DNA of 64,000 nucleotides, from the NCBI GenBank assembly GCA_963777485.1, contig CAVZQP010000002.1, positions 1,178,001 through 1,242,000 of the forward strand, read 5' to 3'. Made by a program: the position numbers and the translations under genes. Shown in pieces: positions 41,670 through 49,496 of this stretch. The notes under the pieces were generated by a model. The model worked only from the letters and a program-made list of their open reading frames with translations, was not told the DNA's origin and made no database searches. The first letter of the stretch is position 1; each line of letters opens with the position of its first letter. The stretch is from Bog-473 sp963777485. GTDB lineage: Bacteria; Actinomycetota; Acidimicrobiia; Acidimicrobiales; RAAP-2.

Positions 41670-43310
41670 TTATCGGGTGACGTCGGCGCCTTCGGTGCCG
41701 TCTACCAGGCGTTGTCGCAGTTCGGCCACCCGGGCCGACACCTCGGAGGCCGCCGTCGGCGCGGCCTCCTTTTCGAGCTGGGCCACCGTCCGCTCGATCG
41801 GGGCCAGCCACGGGCTCGGCGGACGGGCGGGGCCCGAGAGGTCGTCACCGGCGTGCTCGAACCAGCTGCACCACAGCTCGTCCTCTGAGCGGGTGAGAGC
41901 GACGTAGAGCAGCCGCCGCTCCTCGTCGATTGCCGCGTCAGTCTGCGCCGACGCGATCGGCATCAGTCCCGCGCTCAGTCCTAGGACCAGGACCGTCGGC
42001 CATTGCAGGCCCTTGGCGCGGTGGAACGTCGTCAGCACGACGTTGTCCAGGGCGGCCCGGTCTTCGACGAACGTGTTCCGGTCGTCGTCGACCCCGCGGT
42101 CGGCGTCGGCCTCCCCCCGCAGGTCGCTCGCCGGCCCGAGGTCCGATCCGGCGATCCGGCTCGGCACGAGCGCCGCGTCCATGGCCGCCTTGACCGTGGC
42201 CAGTTGGGCGTTGGTGCGGGTGAGCACAGCGATACTGGACCAGCGACGCCCGGGAGTGCGGGACAGTTTCGCCCGGGACGCAGCCCAGATCGCCTCGTCG
42301 TCGTCGGTGGCGTGGGCGATGACCTGGGGCACGGGCCCGTCGACACGGGTGGTGTGAGGGGGCACCACCTCGCCGTCCCCCGAGAACGAGCCGCCCTCGC
42401 GCAGCACGGCGGTCGCCACCGCCACGACCTGGGGAGTGCAGCGGTGGTTCTCGTCGAGGCGGATGACCTTCGTGCCGCCCAGGAGCTCGGGCAGGCGGGC
42501 GAGCAGCGTGGGATCGGCGCCGTTGAAGCCGTAGACGGATTGGTTGGGGTCGCCGACGACGAAGAGATCTGGTTCGTCGGCGAGCATCGCCGTGAGGAGG
42601 CGGAACTGGGCGGGGTTCACGTCCTGCATCTCGTCCACGAAGAGGTGGCGTGTGCGCCAGCGGATGGAAGCGGCGAACTCGGCGTCGCCGGCGAGCGCGT
42701 CGGCACAGGCGACAATGAGGTCGTCGAAGTCGAGGAGCCGGCGCCGGGTGCGCTCCGTCTCGTAGCGCGCGTAGGCGTCCGCGACCTGCTCGGGGCGCAG
42801 GCCGCTGCGACGCCGGTGGTGGCGGGCCTCGTCCTCGTAGCGATCGGGTGAGACGAGGCGCGCCTTGGCCCAGCCGATCTCGCTGTCGAGGGCGCGGGTG
42901 CGGCGGGCGTCGCCGTTGGTGACGTCGGCAAGCAGGCGGCGGCGGTCGGTCATCAGCTGGGGCGCCGGCCGGTTGCGGAGCTCGCGGTGCTCGCGGAGGA
43001 GGCCGAGCGCGGTGCGGTGGAAGGTACCGGCCTTCACGCCGGCAACGCCGAGGGACCACAGGCGGGTGCGCAGCTCCTCCGCCGCCTTGCGGCTGAACGT
43101 GGTGACGAGGGTGCGGTCGGCCTCGATCGTGCCCTCACGGACCCGGCGGGCGACGCGGAGTGTGAGGACCCTGGTCTTGCCGGCACCGGCGCCGGCGACG
43201 ACGCAGAGGAGTGGCTCGTCCGACTCGATGGCTTCGCGCTGGGCCACGGTGAGGCGGCTGGCGCCGGGGAGGGCTTCCCAGGTGTCGTTCTCGAAGCCCT
43301 CGAACGTCAT
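41670..43310 (-). CDS. UvrD/Rep-type ATP-dependent DNA helicase, short form
   Basis: 546-residue superfamily 1A helicase. Motif I GAGAGKTR at 40-47, motif Ia TTFSRKAAEEL, motif II VDEMQD, motif III GDPNQSVYGFNGA, motif IV ENHRCTP, motif V TTFHRAKGLQWPTV and motif VI ALTRSEDELW are all present, so it should be active. It is about 170 residues shorter than UvrD/PcrA, mainly from reduced 1B/2B subdomains and no C-terminal RNA-polymerase-binding tail; actinobacterial UvrD2-like proteins are related. ATG 43310 has GGAGAG 5 nt upstream and begins just ahead of the Q motif (LTVAQREAI). Probable role: repair or recombination. Confidence 0.92.
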   Translation of the reverse strand: MTFEGFENDTWEALPGASRLTVAQREAIESDEPLLCVVAGAGAGKTRVLTLRVARRVREGTIEADRTLVTTFSRKAAEELRTRLWSLGVAGVKAGTFHRTALGLLREHRELRNRPAPQLMTDRRRLLADVTNGDARRTRALDSEIGWAKARLVSPDRYEDEARHHRRRSGLRPEQVADAYARYETERTRRRLLDFDDLIVACADALAGDAEFAASIRWRTRHLFVDEMQDVNPAQFRLLTAMLADEPDLFVVGDPNQSVYGFNGADPTLLARLPELLGGTKVIRLDENHRCTPQVVAVATAVLREGGSFSGDGEVVPPHTTRVDGPVPQVIAHATDDDEAIWAASRAKLSRTPGRRWSSIAVLTRTNAQLATVKAAMDAALVPSRIAGSDLGPASDLRGEADADRGVDDDRNTFVEDRAALDNVVLTTFHRAKGLQWPTVLVLGLSAGLMPIASAQTDAAIDEERRLLYVALTRSEDELWCSWFEHAGDDLSGPARPPSPWLAPIERTVAQLEKEAAPTAASEVSARVAELRQRLVDGTEGADVTR

Positions 43311-43511
43311 CACCACTCTCCGAACCGTATAGGTGGGGTGCTCGCAGCCAGGGCCGTTGAAGGGCGGCACCGGGCCGGGAGGGACCCGGGCCTTATCGTG
43401 GCCGACGGAAGCCGGGCGCGCCCAGCCGGCCGGTGGGCCCGGCGGATCCGGCGATCGCGCCCATGGAGGGGTCCGGCGAACCGGCGGGGCCGGCGAAGGC
43501 GGATGGGGTGG

Positions 43512-45173
43512 TCAGATCACCTCGATCGACTGCATCATCCCAAGGTCCTCGTGGCCCAGCACGTGGCAGTGCTCGACGAACTTGCCCTTGAAGTCGCTGA
43601 AGTCGATCTGGAAGGTGAGCGAATCGCCCGTCGTCTTCGTGAGCACGAAGGTGTCGCGCCACATCGGACCGCTGACGGGACGTCCGTTGATCTTGACCAG
43701 CTTGAACGGGTTGACGTGGATGTGGAACACGTGGGCGTGGTCCATCAGCTTGAGGTCGTGCGCGTTGACGAGGGTCCATTCCTCGGCCGTGCCGAGCGGC
43801 ACCTGGTACGGCGTGTTGTTGGGATCGAAGGGGATCCCGTCGACCCCGAACGAGATGAACTCGTTGTTGGCGTCGCGCTGCACGGTGAACGCGAACTCGC
43901 GGGTGCGGGAGATGGGCGGCATCGGCGGGTTGTAGGCGGGCAGGCCGGTCGGGAGCCCCATCTCGGGCCCGGTTCCTTTCACTTCGACCGTGAGGATGGT
44001 GCGCGCATCGAGCTCGCCCCGGAGCACCGTCATGTCGGGCGCGCTGTTCGTCGGGATCATCGCCGCCATGGCCTGCGGGCTCATCTTGGCCGGAAGCGGC
44101 GCGCGGACGGCGTCCTGCGGCGACGCGGAGGGCGGCATGCCCGGAATTCTCGGCTTCTGGCTCGATCCGGGCGTGAGGACCAGGTTGTAGGTCCCGGGCT
44201 GTCCGGCCTTGACCAGCACGTCGCAGCGGTTGCCCGCCGAGAGCATGAGGTCATCGACGACCTCGGGGGCGCCGAGCGTCAGGCCGTCGTACGCGATGGC
44301 GTTCCACGGGTGCTTCTCGAGACGCAGGGACATGTACTTGCCCTCGGCCGCGTTGAGCAGCCGCCAGCGCTGCACCTCGCCGGGATACATCGTGACCTTC
44401 GGCGTGAGGGTGCCGTTGACGGTGTAGAGCACGGTGGTCCGGGGGAAGAAGGCCTCGGTCTTGGAGGGATCGGGGATGGGATCGAGGAGCTGGTAGTCGT
44501 TCCCGAGCTCGATCGACTGCAACACCAGCACCTGCTCCTTGGCCGCCGCGACCTCGGGCACCTTGTCGATGTCGCCGCGCACGATCAACATGCCGGCCAT
44601 GCCGGCGCGCACCTGCTGGGTGACGGCGCCGTGGCGGTGCGGGTGATACCACATCGTGCCGCCGGTGTGGTCGGCCGGGATGTCGATCTGGTAGTGCTGC
44701 GTCTGGCCGGGCGCGATGTCGAGGAACACGTTGTCGCTGTTGTCCGACGGCGAGACATGGAGCCCGTGGGTGTGCAGGTTGGTGTTGGTCCACTGGTGCG
44801 GGCGGTCCATCGTCATGTCCTTGGGTGCAGGGATCGCCGGCGCCAGGTGGTTGATGAGGTCGACCTGGAGCTGGTCGCCCGCGTTGAGGTCCCAGGTGTA
44901 GCCGGGAACGACGCCGTTGAAGGTGTAGGTGTCCACCATCTTGGGGGCGCCCATGTCGACCGTGGCGCGCTTGGCCTCGAGTTGGACCGCCAGGACGCCG
45001 CCCTGGCTCTTCTGGGGAAAGGGCTGGGGGAGCTCGAGTTGGGTCGCCCGGGGACGCCGGGTCCGGCTCGGCGTGGCCGCGCCGGCGGGGAGGGCGCGGG
45101 ACGCGGCGCCGGCGGCCGCGGCGCCGAGGCCGTAGCCGAGCAGCTGGCGGCGGGAGATCGGCGCGGGGCTCAC
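43512..45173 (-). CDS. Tat-exported multicopper oxidase
   Basis: 553 residues, CotA/CueO-like multicopper oxidase that couples one-electron oxidation of a substrate (phenols, Cu(I), Mn(II), bilirubin or others) to reduction of O2 to water. A twin-Arg signal is at residues 8-28 (SRRQLLGYGL, Ala-rich). All four copper motifs are present: NLHTHGLH, WYHPHRHG, HVFHIHVNPF and HCHVLGHEDLGMM; the last gives the type-1 Cys/His with axial Met. A Met/Pro-rich segment (PGMPPSAS, KMSPQAMAAM) sits where CueO has its methionine-rich insert. The GTG start overlaps the stop of the FAD oxidase gene as GTGA, so both are made together and exported together. Confidence 0.93.
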   Translation of the reverse strand: MSPAPISRRQLLGYGLGAAAAGAASRALPAGAATPSRTRRPRATQLELPQPFPQKSQGGVLAVQLEAKRATVDMGAPKMVDTYTFNGVVPGYTWDLNAGDQLQVDLINHLAPAIPAPKDMTMDRPHQWTNTNLHTHGLHVSPSDNSDNVFLDIAPGQTQHYQIDIPADHTGGTMWYHPHRHGAVTQQVRAGMAGMLIVRGDIDKVPEVAAAKEQVLVLQSIELGNDYQLLDPIPDPSKTEAFFPRTTVLYTVNGTLTPKVTMYPGEVQRWRLLNAAEGKYMSLRLEKHPWNAIAYDGLTLGAPEVVDDLMLSAGNRCDVLVKAGQPGTYNLVLTPGSSQKPRIPGMPPSASPQDAVRAPLPAKMSPQAMAAMIPTNSAPDMTVLRGELDARTILTVEVKGTGPEMGLPTGLPAYNPPMPPISRTREFAFTVQRDANNEFISFGVDGIPFDPNNTPYQVPLGTAEEWTLVNAHDLKLMDHAHVFHIHVNPFKLVKINGRPVSGPMWRDTFVLTKTTGDSLTFQIDFSDFKGKFVEHCHVLGHEDLGMMQSIEVI

Positions 45174-46708
45174 GACGTCGCCACCGGGATGCTCTGGGTG
45201 TTCTGGAACAGGTTGCCCGGGTCGTATTTCGACTTGACCTGCACCAGGCGTGGGAAGTTCTCGGCGTAGTACGCCTGCTGCCAGTCCGAGATCATCCGGT
45301 TGGGGAAGTTCTGGTAGCTCTCGTTCGGCGTGTAGGGGTTCAAGACGTCGATCACCGAGTTCGTCCAATCGTTGAGGTCCCGCCCGACCGCGGGGTCGGC
45401 ATTGTCGTCCCAGACGGTCGTCGGGCGCATCAGCGTCGACACACCGCGGTGCACGTACGCCATGTCCGTCCGGGCGTATTTGTCCACCACGCTGCCACCG
45501 ACCCACCCGAGCGACCAGATGGACCCATTGTTGTCGTTGTCGCGGCTCGGCGAGAGCGACACGAGGTCCACGAGGTCGGTCACCGCGCTCTGGGGGAGCG
45601 GGTCGACCGCGTAACGCGAGATGTCGCCGAAGCCGTGCGAGGGGGGTTCCTCCGTCGAGATCATCGTGACGACCTCCCAGAAGCCGATCGGGCGCAGTTC
45701 GGACTTGCGCGGCGTGCCGGCCGCGTCGAGCAGGGGTTGCACGAGGTCCTTCAACTCGCCGAGCGGGCCGATGTACTGCCCGCGGGAGAAGACCTCGATC
45801 GCCTCACGCGGCCCGCCGGTGCCCACCTGGACGGCGGTGGCGGCCGCGACCGCGTTGAGCGCGGCGGGCGCCTTGGCGATCAGGCTGTTGAAGGTGTACA
45901 GCACCGCCTCCGCCGCCTCGGCCCCCTTCCAGTCGAAGCGGTACCACGACACCGTCTCGGGCTTCTCCACCAAGGAGAACTCGAAGGCGGTGTTGATCCC
46001 GAAGCTCCCGCCGGCGCCGCCGCGGCAGGCCCAGAAGAGGTCGGCGTTCTCGGTCGGGCTCAGCTGGAGCACGTCGCCCGACGCCGTGACGATGCGAGAG
46101 GAGAGCATGTGGTCGCACGTGAGGCCGGCCCAGTGCGTCTGATAGCCGATGCCCCCACCCAGGGCGAGGCCGCCCACGCCCACGCCGAAGCAGGTGCCGC
46201 CGGGCAGGAAGAGCGGGCCGCCGACAGCCACGTCGTAGAAGTTCTTGTTCAGCGCCGCCCCGCCGCAGCTGACCGTCGCGTGCTGCTTGTCGACGTTGAC
46301 GTGGTTGATGGCCTTCATGCTGATCATGAGGCCGGTCGTCGTGGAGTAGCCGGCGTAGCTGTGGCCGCCACCGCGGGCGACGGGCATGACGCCGTTGCGC
46401 CGGACCCAGTTCACGCAGGTGACCACGTCCTGCTCGTCCGCGCACGCCGCGACCGCGATAGGCCGGACCGAGCGGTAGCGCCCGTTGGCCGGCGTACTCG
46501 CGGCGAGGTAGCCGGGGTCGCCGGGCAGCAGCAGCCGGCCTTTGAGTTGGCGCTGCAGCTGGCGCAGCGCATTCTTCGACGGCGGTCGTCCCGACGCGGC
46601 GTCGGCCGGGACGTCTTCGGGCAGGTCGAGGCCGGCACCGAGCGCGACCGCTCCCGCCGCACCTGCGGCCCCGGCGCGGAGGAAGTCCCGCCGGCTCACC
46701 CTGTCCAT
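45170..46708 (-). CDS. Tat-exported FAD-dependent oxidase (berberine-bridge/VAO family)
   Basis: 512 residues. Twin-Arg signal RRDFLRAGAAGAAG at 6-19. The PCMH-type FAD domain has ARGGGHSYAGYS, whose His is the usual covalent FAD attachment site, and LGGGIGYQTHWAGLTCD. The C-terminal BBE motif is NESYQNFPN followed by YYAENFPRLVQVKSKYDPGNLFQNTQSIP. Relatives oxidise sugars, alcohols or alkaloids with O2, giving H2O2. No second Cys attachment site is evident at the usual place (GGTCFGVG may supply one). Transcribed with the multicopper oxidase downstream; they may treat the same extracellular compound. Confidence 0.9.
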   Translation of the reverse strand: MDRVSRRDFLRAGAAGAAGAVALGAGLDLPEDVPADAASGRPPSKNALRQLQRQLKGRLLLPGDPGYLAASTPANGRYRSVRPIAVAACADEQDVVTCVNWVRRNGVMPVARGGGHSYAGYSTTTGLMISMKAINHVNVDKQHATVSCGGAALNKNFYDVAVGGPLFLPGGTCFGVGVGGLALGGGIGYQTHWAGLTCDHMLSSRIVTASGDVLQLSPTENADLFWACRGGAGGSFGINTAFEFSLVEKPETVSWYRFDWKGAEAAEAVLYTFNSLIAKAPAALNAVAAATAVQVGTGGPREAIEVFSRGQYIGPLGELKDLVQPLLDAAGTPRKSELRPIGFWEVVTMISTEEPPSHGFGDISRYAVDPLPQSAVTDLVDLVSLSPSRDNDNNGSIWSLGWVGGSVVDKYARTDMAYVHRGVSTLMRPTTVWDDNADPAVGRDLNDWTNSVIDVLNPYTPNESYQNFPNRMISDWQQAYYAENFPRLVQVKSKYDPGNLFQNTQSIPVATS

Positions 46709-46998
46709 GTCCCCAACCCCCTTGTTGCCCGCGTGCAAGGCGGGCGGGTGCCACGGTCCGCGTTCACCGGGGGCAACACCCACCCGGGACACGTCGATCC
46801 CCGCCCGCTGCGCTATCCCTTTAGTTGTGGGTCACCTTCCCCGCACGCCACCGCTCCCGGCATGGTGCGCCTATCGGCCTCTCGCTACTTCGATCCACAT
46901 GATGCCCGCGCGGACCACCGGCGTGCGGCCGTTTCGACAGGTTTTCTGCTCGGGCGACGCCGGGGCCGCCAGGGGGCGGCTGAGAGGGAATCTCGCCG
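46709..46998. other. 290-bp gap between ddl end and the oxidase operon start
   Basis: Both flanking genes run leftward, so this holds the promoter of the FAD-oxidase/multicopper-oxidase operon. A GCCGCC-AGGG-GGCGGC hairpin (46965-46980) just past the ddl stop is a likely terminator. No ORF is supported and no clear metal-regulator box was recognised. Confidence 0.5.
46965..46980 (-). terminator. Hairpin after ddl
   Basis: Perfect 6-bp stem GCCGCC/GGCGGC with a 4-base loop, 18 bp beyond the ddl stop codon. Confidence 0.5.
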
Positions 46999-48096
46999 TC
47001 AGGTGACGCGGTGGGTACGCAGGGCGTTGCGACGGCCGTGTCGGGCGAGGGCGAGGCGGACGAGCTCGTCGAGGACGGCGGCGAAGGAGAGGCCTTCGGC
47101 CTCCCAGAGCATGGGGAACATCGAGATGGGGGTGAAGCCCGGCATGGTGTTGACCTCGTTGACGACGATCTCGTCGTCGTCCTGGAGGAAGAGGTCGACC
47201 CGGGCGAGCCCTTCGACGCGGAGGGCCTGGTAGGCGGCAGTCGCCACGCGTTGTGCGTGAGCGAGCTGGGTGGGGGTGAGATCGGTGGGCGCGACGGTCT
47301 CGGCGGCGCCGAGGACGTACTTGTCGTCGTAGTCGTAGAAGTCGCGGCTGGCGAGGATCTCGCCGGCCTTGGTGACGCGGACGTCCTCGTTGCCGAGGGC
47401 GCCGAGCTCGAGCTCCCGGCCGCGGATGAACTCCTCGAGGACGACGTGGTCGTCGAACTCGAAGGCGACGGCGACGGCGTCGCCGATGGCGGCCGCGTCG
47501 GCGGCCTTGACCACGCCGATGGAGGAGCCGAGATTCGCGGGCTTGACGAAGAGCGGGAGGCCGAGGGCGGCGGTCGCTTCTTCTAAGAGGTCGCGGGTCC
47601 AGGTGTGGCGGTGGGCGACGCGCCAGGCGGCGACGGGGAGGCCGTGGTCGTGGAGGACCGACTTGGCGATGCCCTTGTCCATGCAGATGGCGGAGGACAG
47701 GACGCCCGCACCCACGTAGGGGACGCCGAGTGCCTCGAGGTGGCCCTGGATGATCCCGTCCTCGCCGAAGGGGCCGTGCAGGACGGGGAAGACGACCGCT
47801 TGCGTGGTGTCGGGCGGGAGGGCGTCGGCGAGGCCGTCGAGGGCTGCGTCCGGGAAGTCGCGGAGGAGATCGTCGGGCGAGGTGAGTTCGTGGTCGGTGC
47901 CGCCGGCCGCGACGTCGACGAGAACGGCGCGCGCGTCGACCCACTGCTTGTCGTGGGTGAGCCCGATCGGGGTGACCGACCAGCCCCCGTCCAAAGCGGT
48001 CTGCACGATGCGGCGCGCCGAGACGCACGACACCTCGTGCTCGGCGGACGGGCCCCCGTAGACGACCGCCAGCTCGCCCTGGCCCGGTTCAGGCAT
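46999..48096 (-). CDS. ddl: D-alanine-D-alanine ligase
   Basis: 365-residue ATP-grasp enzyme forming the D-Ala-D-Ala dipeptide of peptidoglycan precursors. GGPSAEHEVSC at the N-terminus, HGPFGEDG, the ATP-grasp motif FVKPANLGSSIGV, and the metal site in ARVDLFLQ and NEVNTMPGFT are all as in the family. There is no sign of the vancomycin-type D-lactate ligase variant that could be judged by eye. The ATG is 6 nt from TAGCCT. It is read away from murF, whose product uses this dipeptide. Confidence 0.95.
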   Translation of the reverse strand: MPEPGQGELAVVYGGPSAEHEVSCVSARRIVQTALDGGWSVTPIGLTHDKQWVDARAVLVDVAAGGTDHELTSPDDLLRDFPDAALDGLADALPPDTTQAVVFPVLHGPFGEDGIIQGHLEALGVPYVGAGVLSSAICMDKGIAKSVLHDHGLPVAAWRVAHRHTWTRDLLEEATAALGLPLFVKPANLGSSIGVVKAADAAAIGDAVAVAFEFDDHVVLEEFIRGRELELGALGNEDVRVTKAGEILASRDFYDYDDKYVLGAAETVAPTDLTPTQLAHAQRVATAAYQALRVEGLARVDLFLQDDDEIVVNEVNTMPGFTPISMFPMLWEAEGLSFAAVLDELVRLALARHGRRNALRTHRVT

Positions 48097-48102
48097 CGAC
48101 CG

Positions 48103-48108
48103 AGGCTA
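48103..48108 (-). promoter_or_regulatory. -10 hexamer TAGCCT for ddl
   Basis: Minus-strand TAGCCT, 6 nt before the ddl ATG, directly abutting the murF -10 on the other strand. Confidence 0.6.
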
Positions 48109-48114
48109 TACAAT
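48109..48114 (+). promoter_or_regulatory. -10 hexamer TACAAT for murF
   Basis: TACAAT lies 20 nt before the murF GTG, giving a leader of about 13 nt that includes a GAGGAC ribosome-binding site. It abuts the ddl hexamer. Confidence 0.5.
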
Positions 48115-48134
48115 CGCCCGCCGAGGACGATTGC

Positions 48135-49493
48135 GTGCGCTTCACGACATCTGAGCTCGCCGACCGGCTCGGCGGCACGCTCATCGGCCCCGATGTCTTG
48201 GTCGACGGCGCGTCGATCGACTCGCGGTCCTTGGTGCCGGGGCAACTCTTCGTGCCGATCGTGGCGGAGCGGGACGGGCACGACTTCGTGGCCGCCGCGG
48301 TGGACGCGGGGGCGGCGGCGTATCTGACGGCGGCCGAGCCCGATGGGGCGGTTGGGGGGACGGGGACGGCGACGGCGACGGCGACGGCTGTCGTGGTGGC
48401 GGACACGTCGGCGGCGCTGCTGGAGCTGGGGCGGATGGCGCGGGACCGGATCGGGGGTCTCGGGGGCGGGGTCGTCGGCATCACCGGGTCGGTCGGGAAG
48501 ACGACGACCAAGGATCTGGTGCGGGCGTGCCTGGCGGCGGCGTTCCCGACGGCGGCGAGTGAGCGCTCCTACAACAACGAACTCGGCCTGCCGTTGACGT
48601 TGCTCAACGCCGCGGACGACGTGCGCTGGGTCGTGCTCGAGATGGGGGCGCGGGGCTTCGGCCACATCGCGCAGCTGGCAGAGGTGGCGCGGCCGGACGT
48701 GGGCGTTGTGACGAGCGTGGCGATGGCGCACGTGGAGTATCTCGGGGACTTGGACGGGGTGGCGCGGGCGAAGAGCGAGCTGGTGGCCGCGCTGCCGGAC
48801 TCCGGGGTAGCGGTGCTCAACTTCGACGACCCGCGGGTGGCGGCGATGGGGAGGCAGTGCGGCAGCCCGGTCCTGGGCTACTCGGTGGCCGGTGTCGCCG
48901 AGGCAGAAGTGCGTGCCGAGGACGTGACCCTCTCCGACGGTTTGCGGCCGCGCTTCCGTCTGGTCACGCCCTGGGGGGAGGGTGACGTGCGCCTCTCGCT
49001 GGCGGGCGCGCAGCAGGTGTCCAACGCGCTGGCGGCGTCGGCGGCCGCGCTCTGGTGCGGCGTGGCGTTCGACGCCGTGGTGGAGGCGTTGGCTTCCGTA
49101 GAGGCGCCCGCGCTGCGGATGGAAGTCCGGCGTCCCGGTAACGGTCCGGCGCTGATCGTCGACTGCTACAACGCGAACCCGGCTTCGACGGAGGCTGCGC
49201 TGCGGTCGCTCGCCGCGCTGGCGGCGGACCGACGGGTGGCGCTCCTCGGGCTCATGGCCGAGCTGGGCCAGGCGACCGAGGGCGAGCACCGGCGTCTCGC
49301 CGGGCTGGCAGAGGAGTTCGGGATCGAGGTCGTCGGTTACGAGACCGACCTTTACGGCGCCGCCCGGGTCGACGGCGTCGACGCCGCGGTGGCGCTGTTG
49401 CGCGGCGTGGGTCCGGGCGACGCGGTGCTGGTGAAGGGCAGCCGGGTGGCCCGGCTCGAGGACGTCGTGCGGGCGTACGAAGCAGGGGAGTGA
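48135..49493 (+). CDS. murF: UDP-MurNAc-tripeptide--D-Ala-D-Ala ligase MurF
   Basis: 452 residues, last cytoplasmic amino-acid ligase of peptidoglycan precursor synthesis, adding D-Ala-D-Ala. ATP-binding GSVGKTTTKDLV, the YNNELGLPLTLLN segment, EMGARGFGHIA, and the C-terminal DCYNANPAST motif are typical. Residues near 75-90 contain a Thr-Ala-Thr-Ala run coded by a GACGGC repeat (about 48362-48388). The GTG has GAGGAC upstream. Outside the usual dcw cluster: only ddl is adjacent and it is divergent. Its stop codon forms a TGATCA with the stop of the convergent next gene. Confidence 0.95.
   Translation: MRFTTSELADRLGGTLIGPDVLVDGASIDSRSLVPGQLFVPIVAERDGHDFVAAAVDAGAAAYLTAAEPDGAVGGTGTATATATAVVVADTSAALLELGRMARDRIGGLGGGVVGITGSVGKTTTKDLVRACLAAAFPTAASERSYNNELGLPLTLLNAADDVRWVVLEMGARGFGHIAQLAEVARPDVGVVTSVAMAHVEYLGDLDGVARAKSELVAALPDSGVAVLNFDDPRVAAMGRQCGSPVLGYSVAGVAEAEVRAEDVTLSDGLRPRFRLVTPWGEGDVRLSLAGAQQVSNALAASAAALWCGVAFDAVVEALASVEAPALRMEVRRPGNGPALIVDCYNANPASTEAALRSLAALAADRRVALLGLMAELGQATEGEHRRLAGLAEEFGIEVVGYETDLYGAARVDGVDAAVALLRGVGPGDAVLVKGSRVARLEDVVRAYEAGE
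48362..48388 (+). repeat. GACGGC hexanucleotide repeat in murF
   Basis: About four consecutive units, coding a Thr/Ala alternation in a loop of the N-terminal domain; in-frame unit length. Confidence 0.7.
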
Positions 49494-49496
49494 TCA
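49491..49496. other. TGATCA stop-stop junction, murF and LysM-SARP gene
   Basis: The palindrome TGATCA supplies TGA stops to both convergent genes with no base between them. Confidence 0.85.

Noticed and set aside
42987..45269. A 760-codon open frame antisense to the helicase and multicopper oxidase genes
   Set aside because: The plus-strand product is rich in Arg/Val/Gly/His with no family signature; the minus-strand genes carry complete catalytic motifs.
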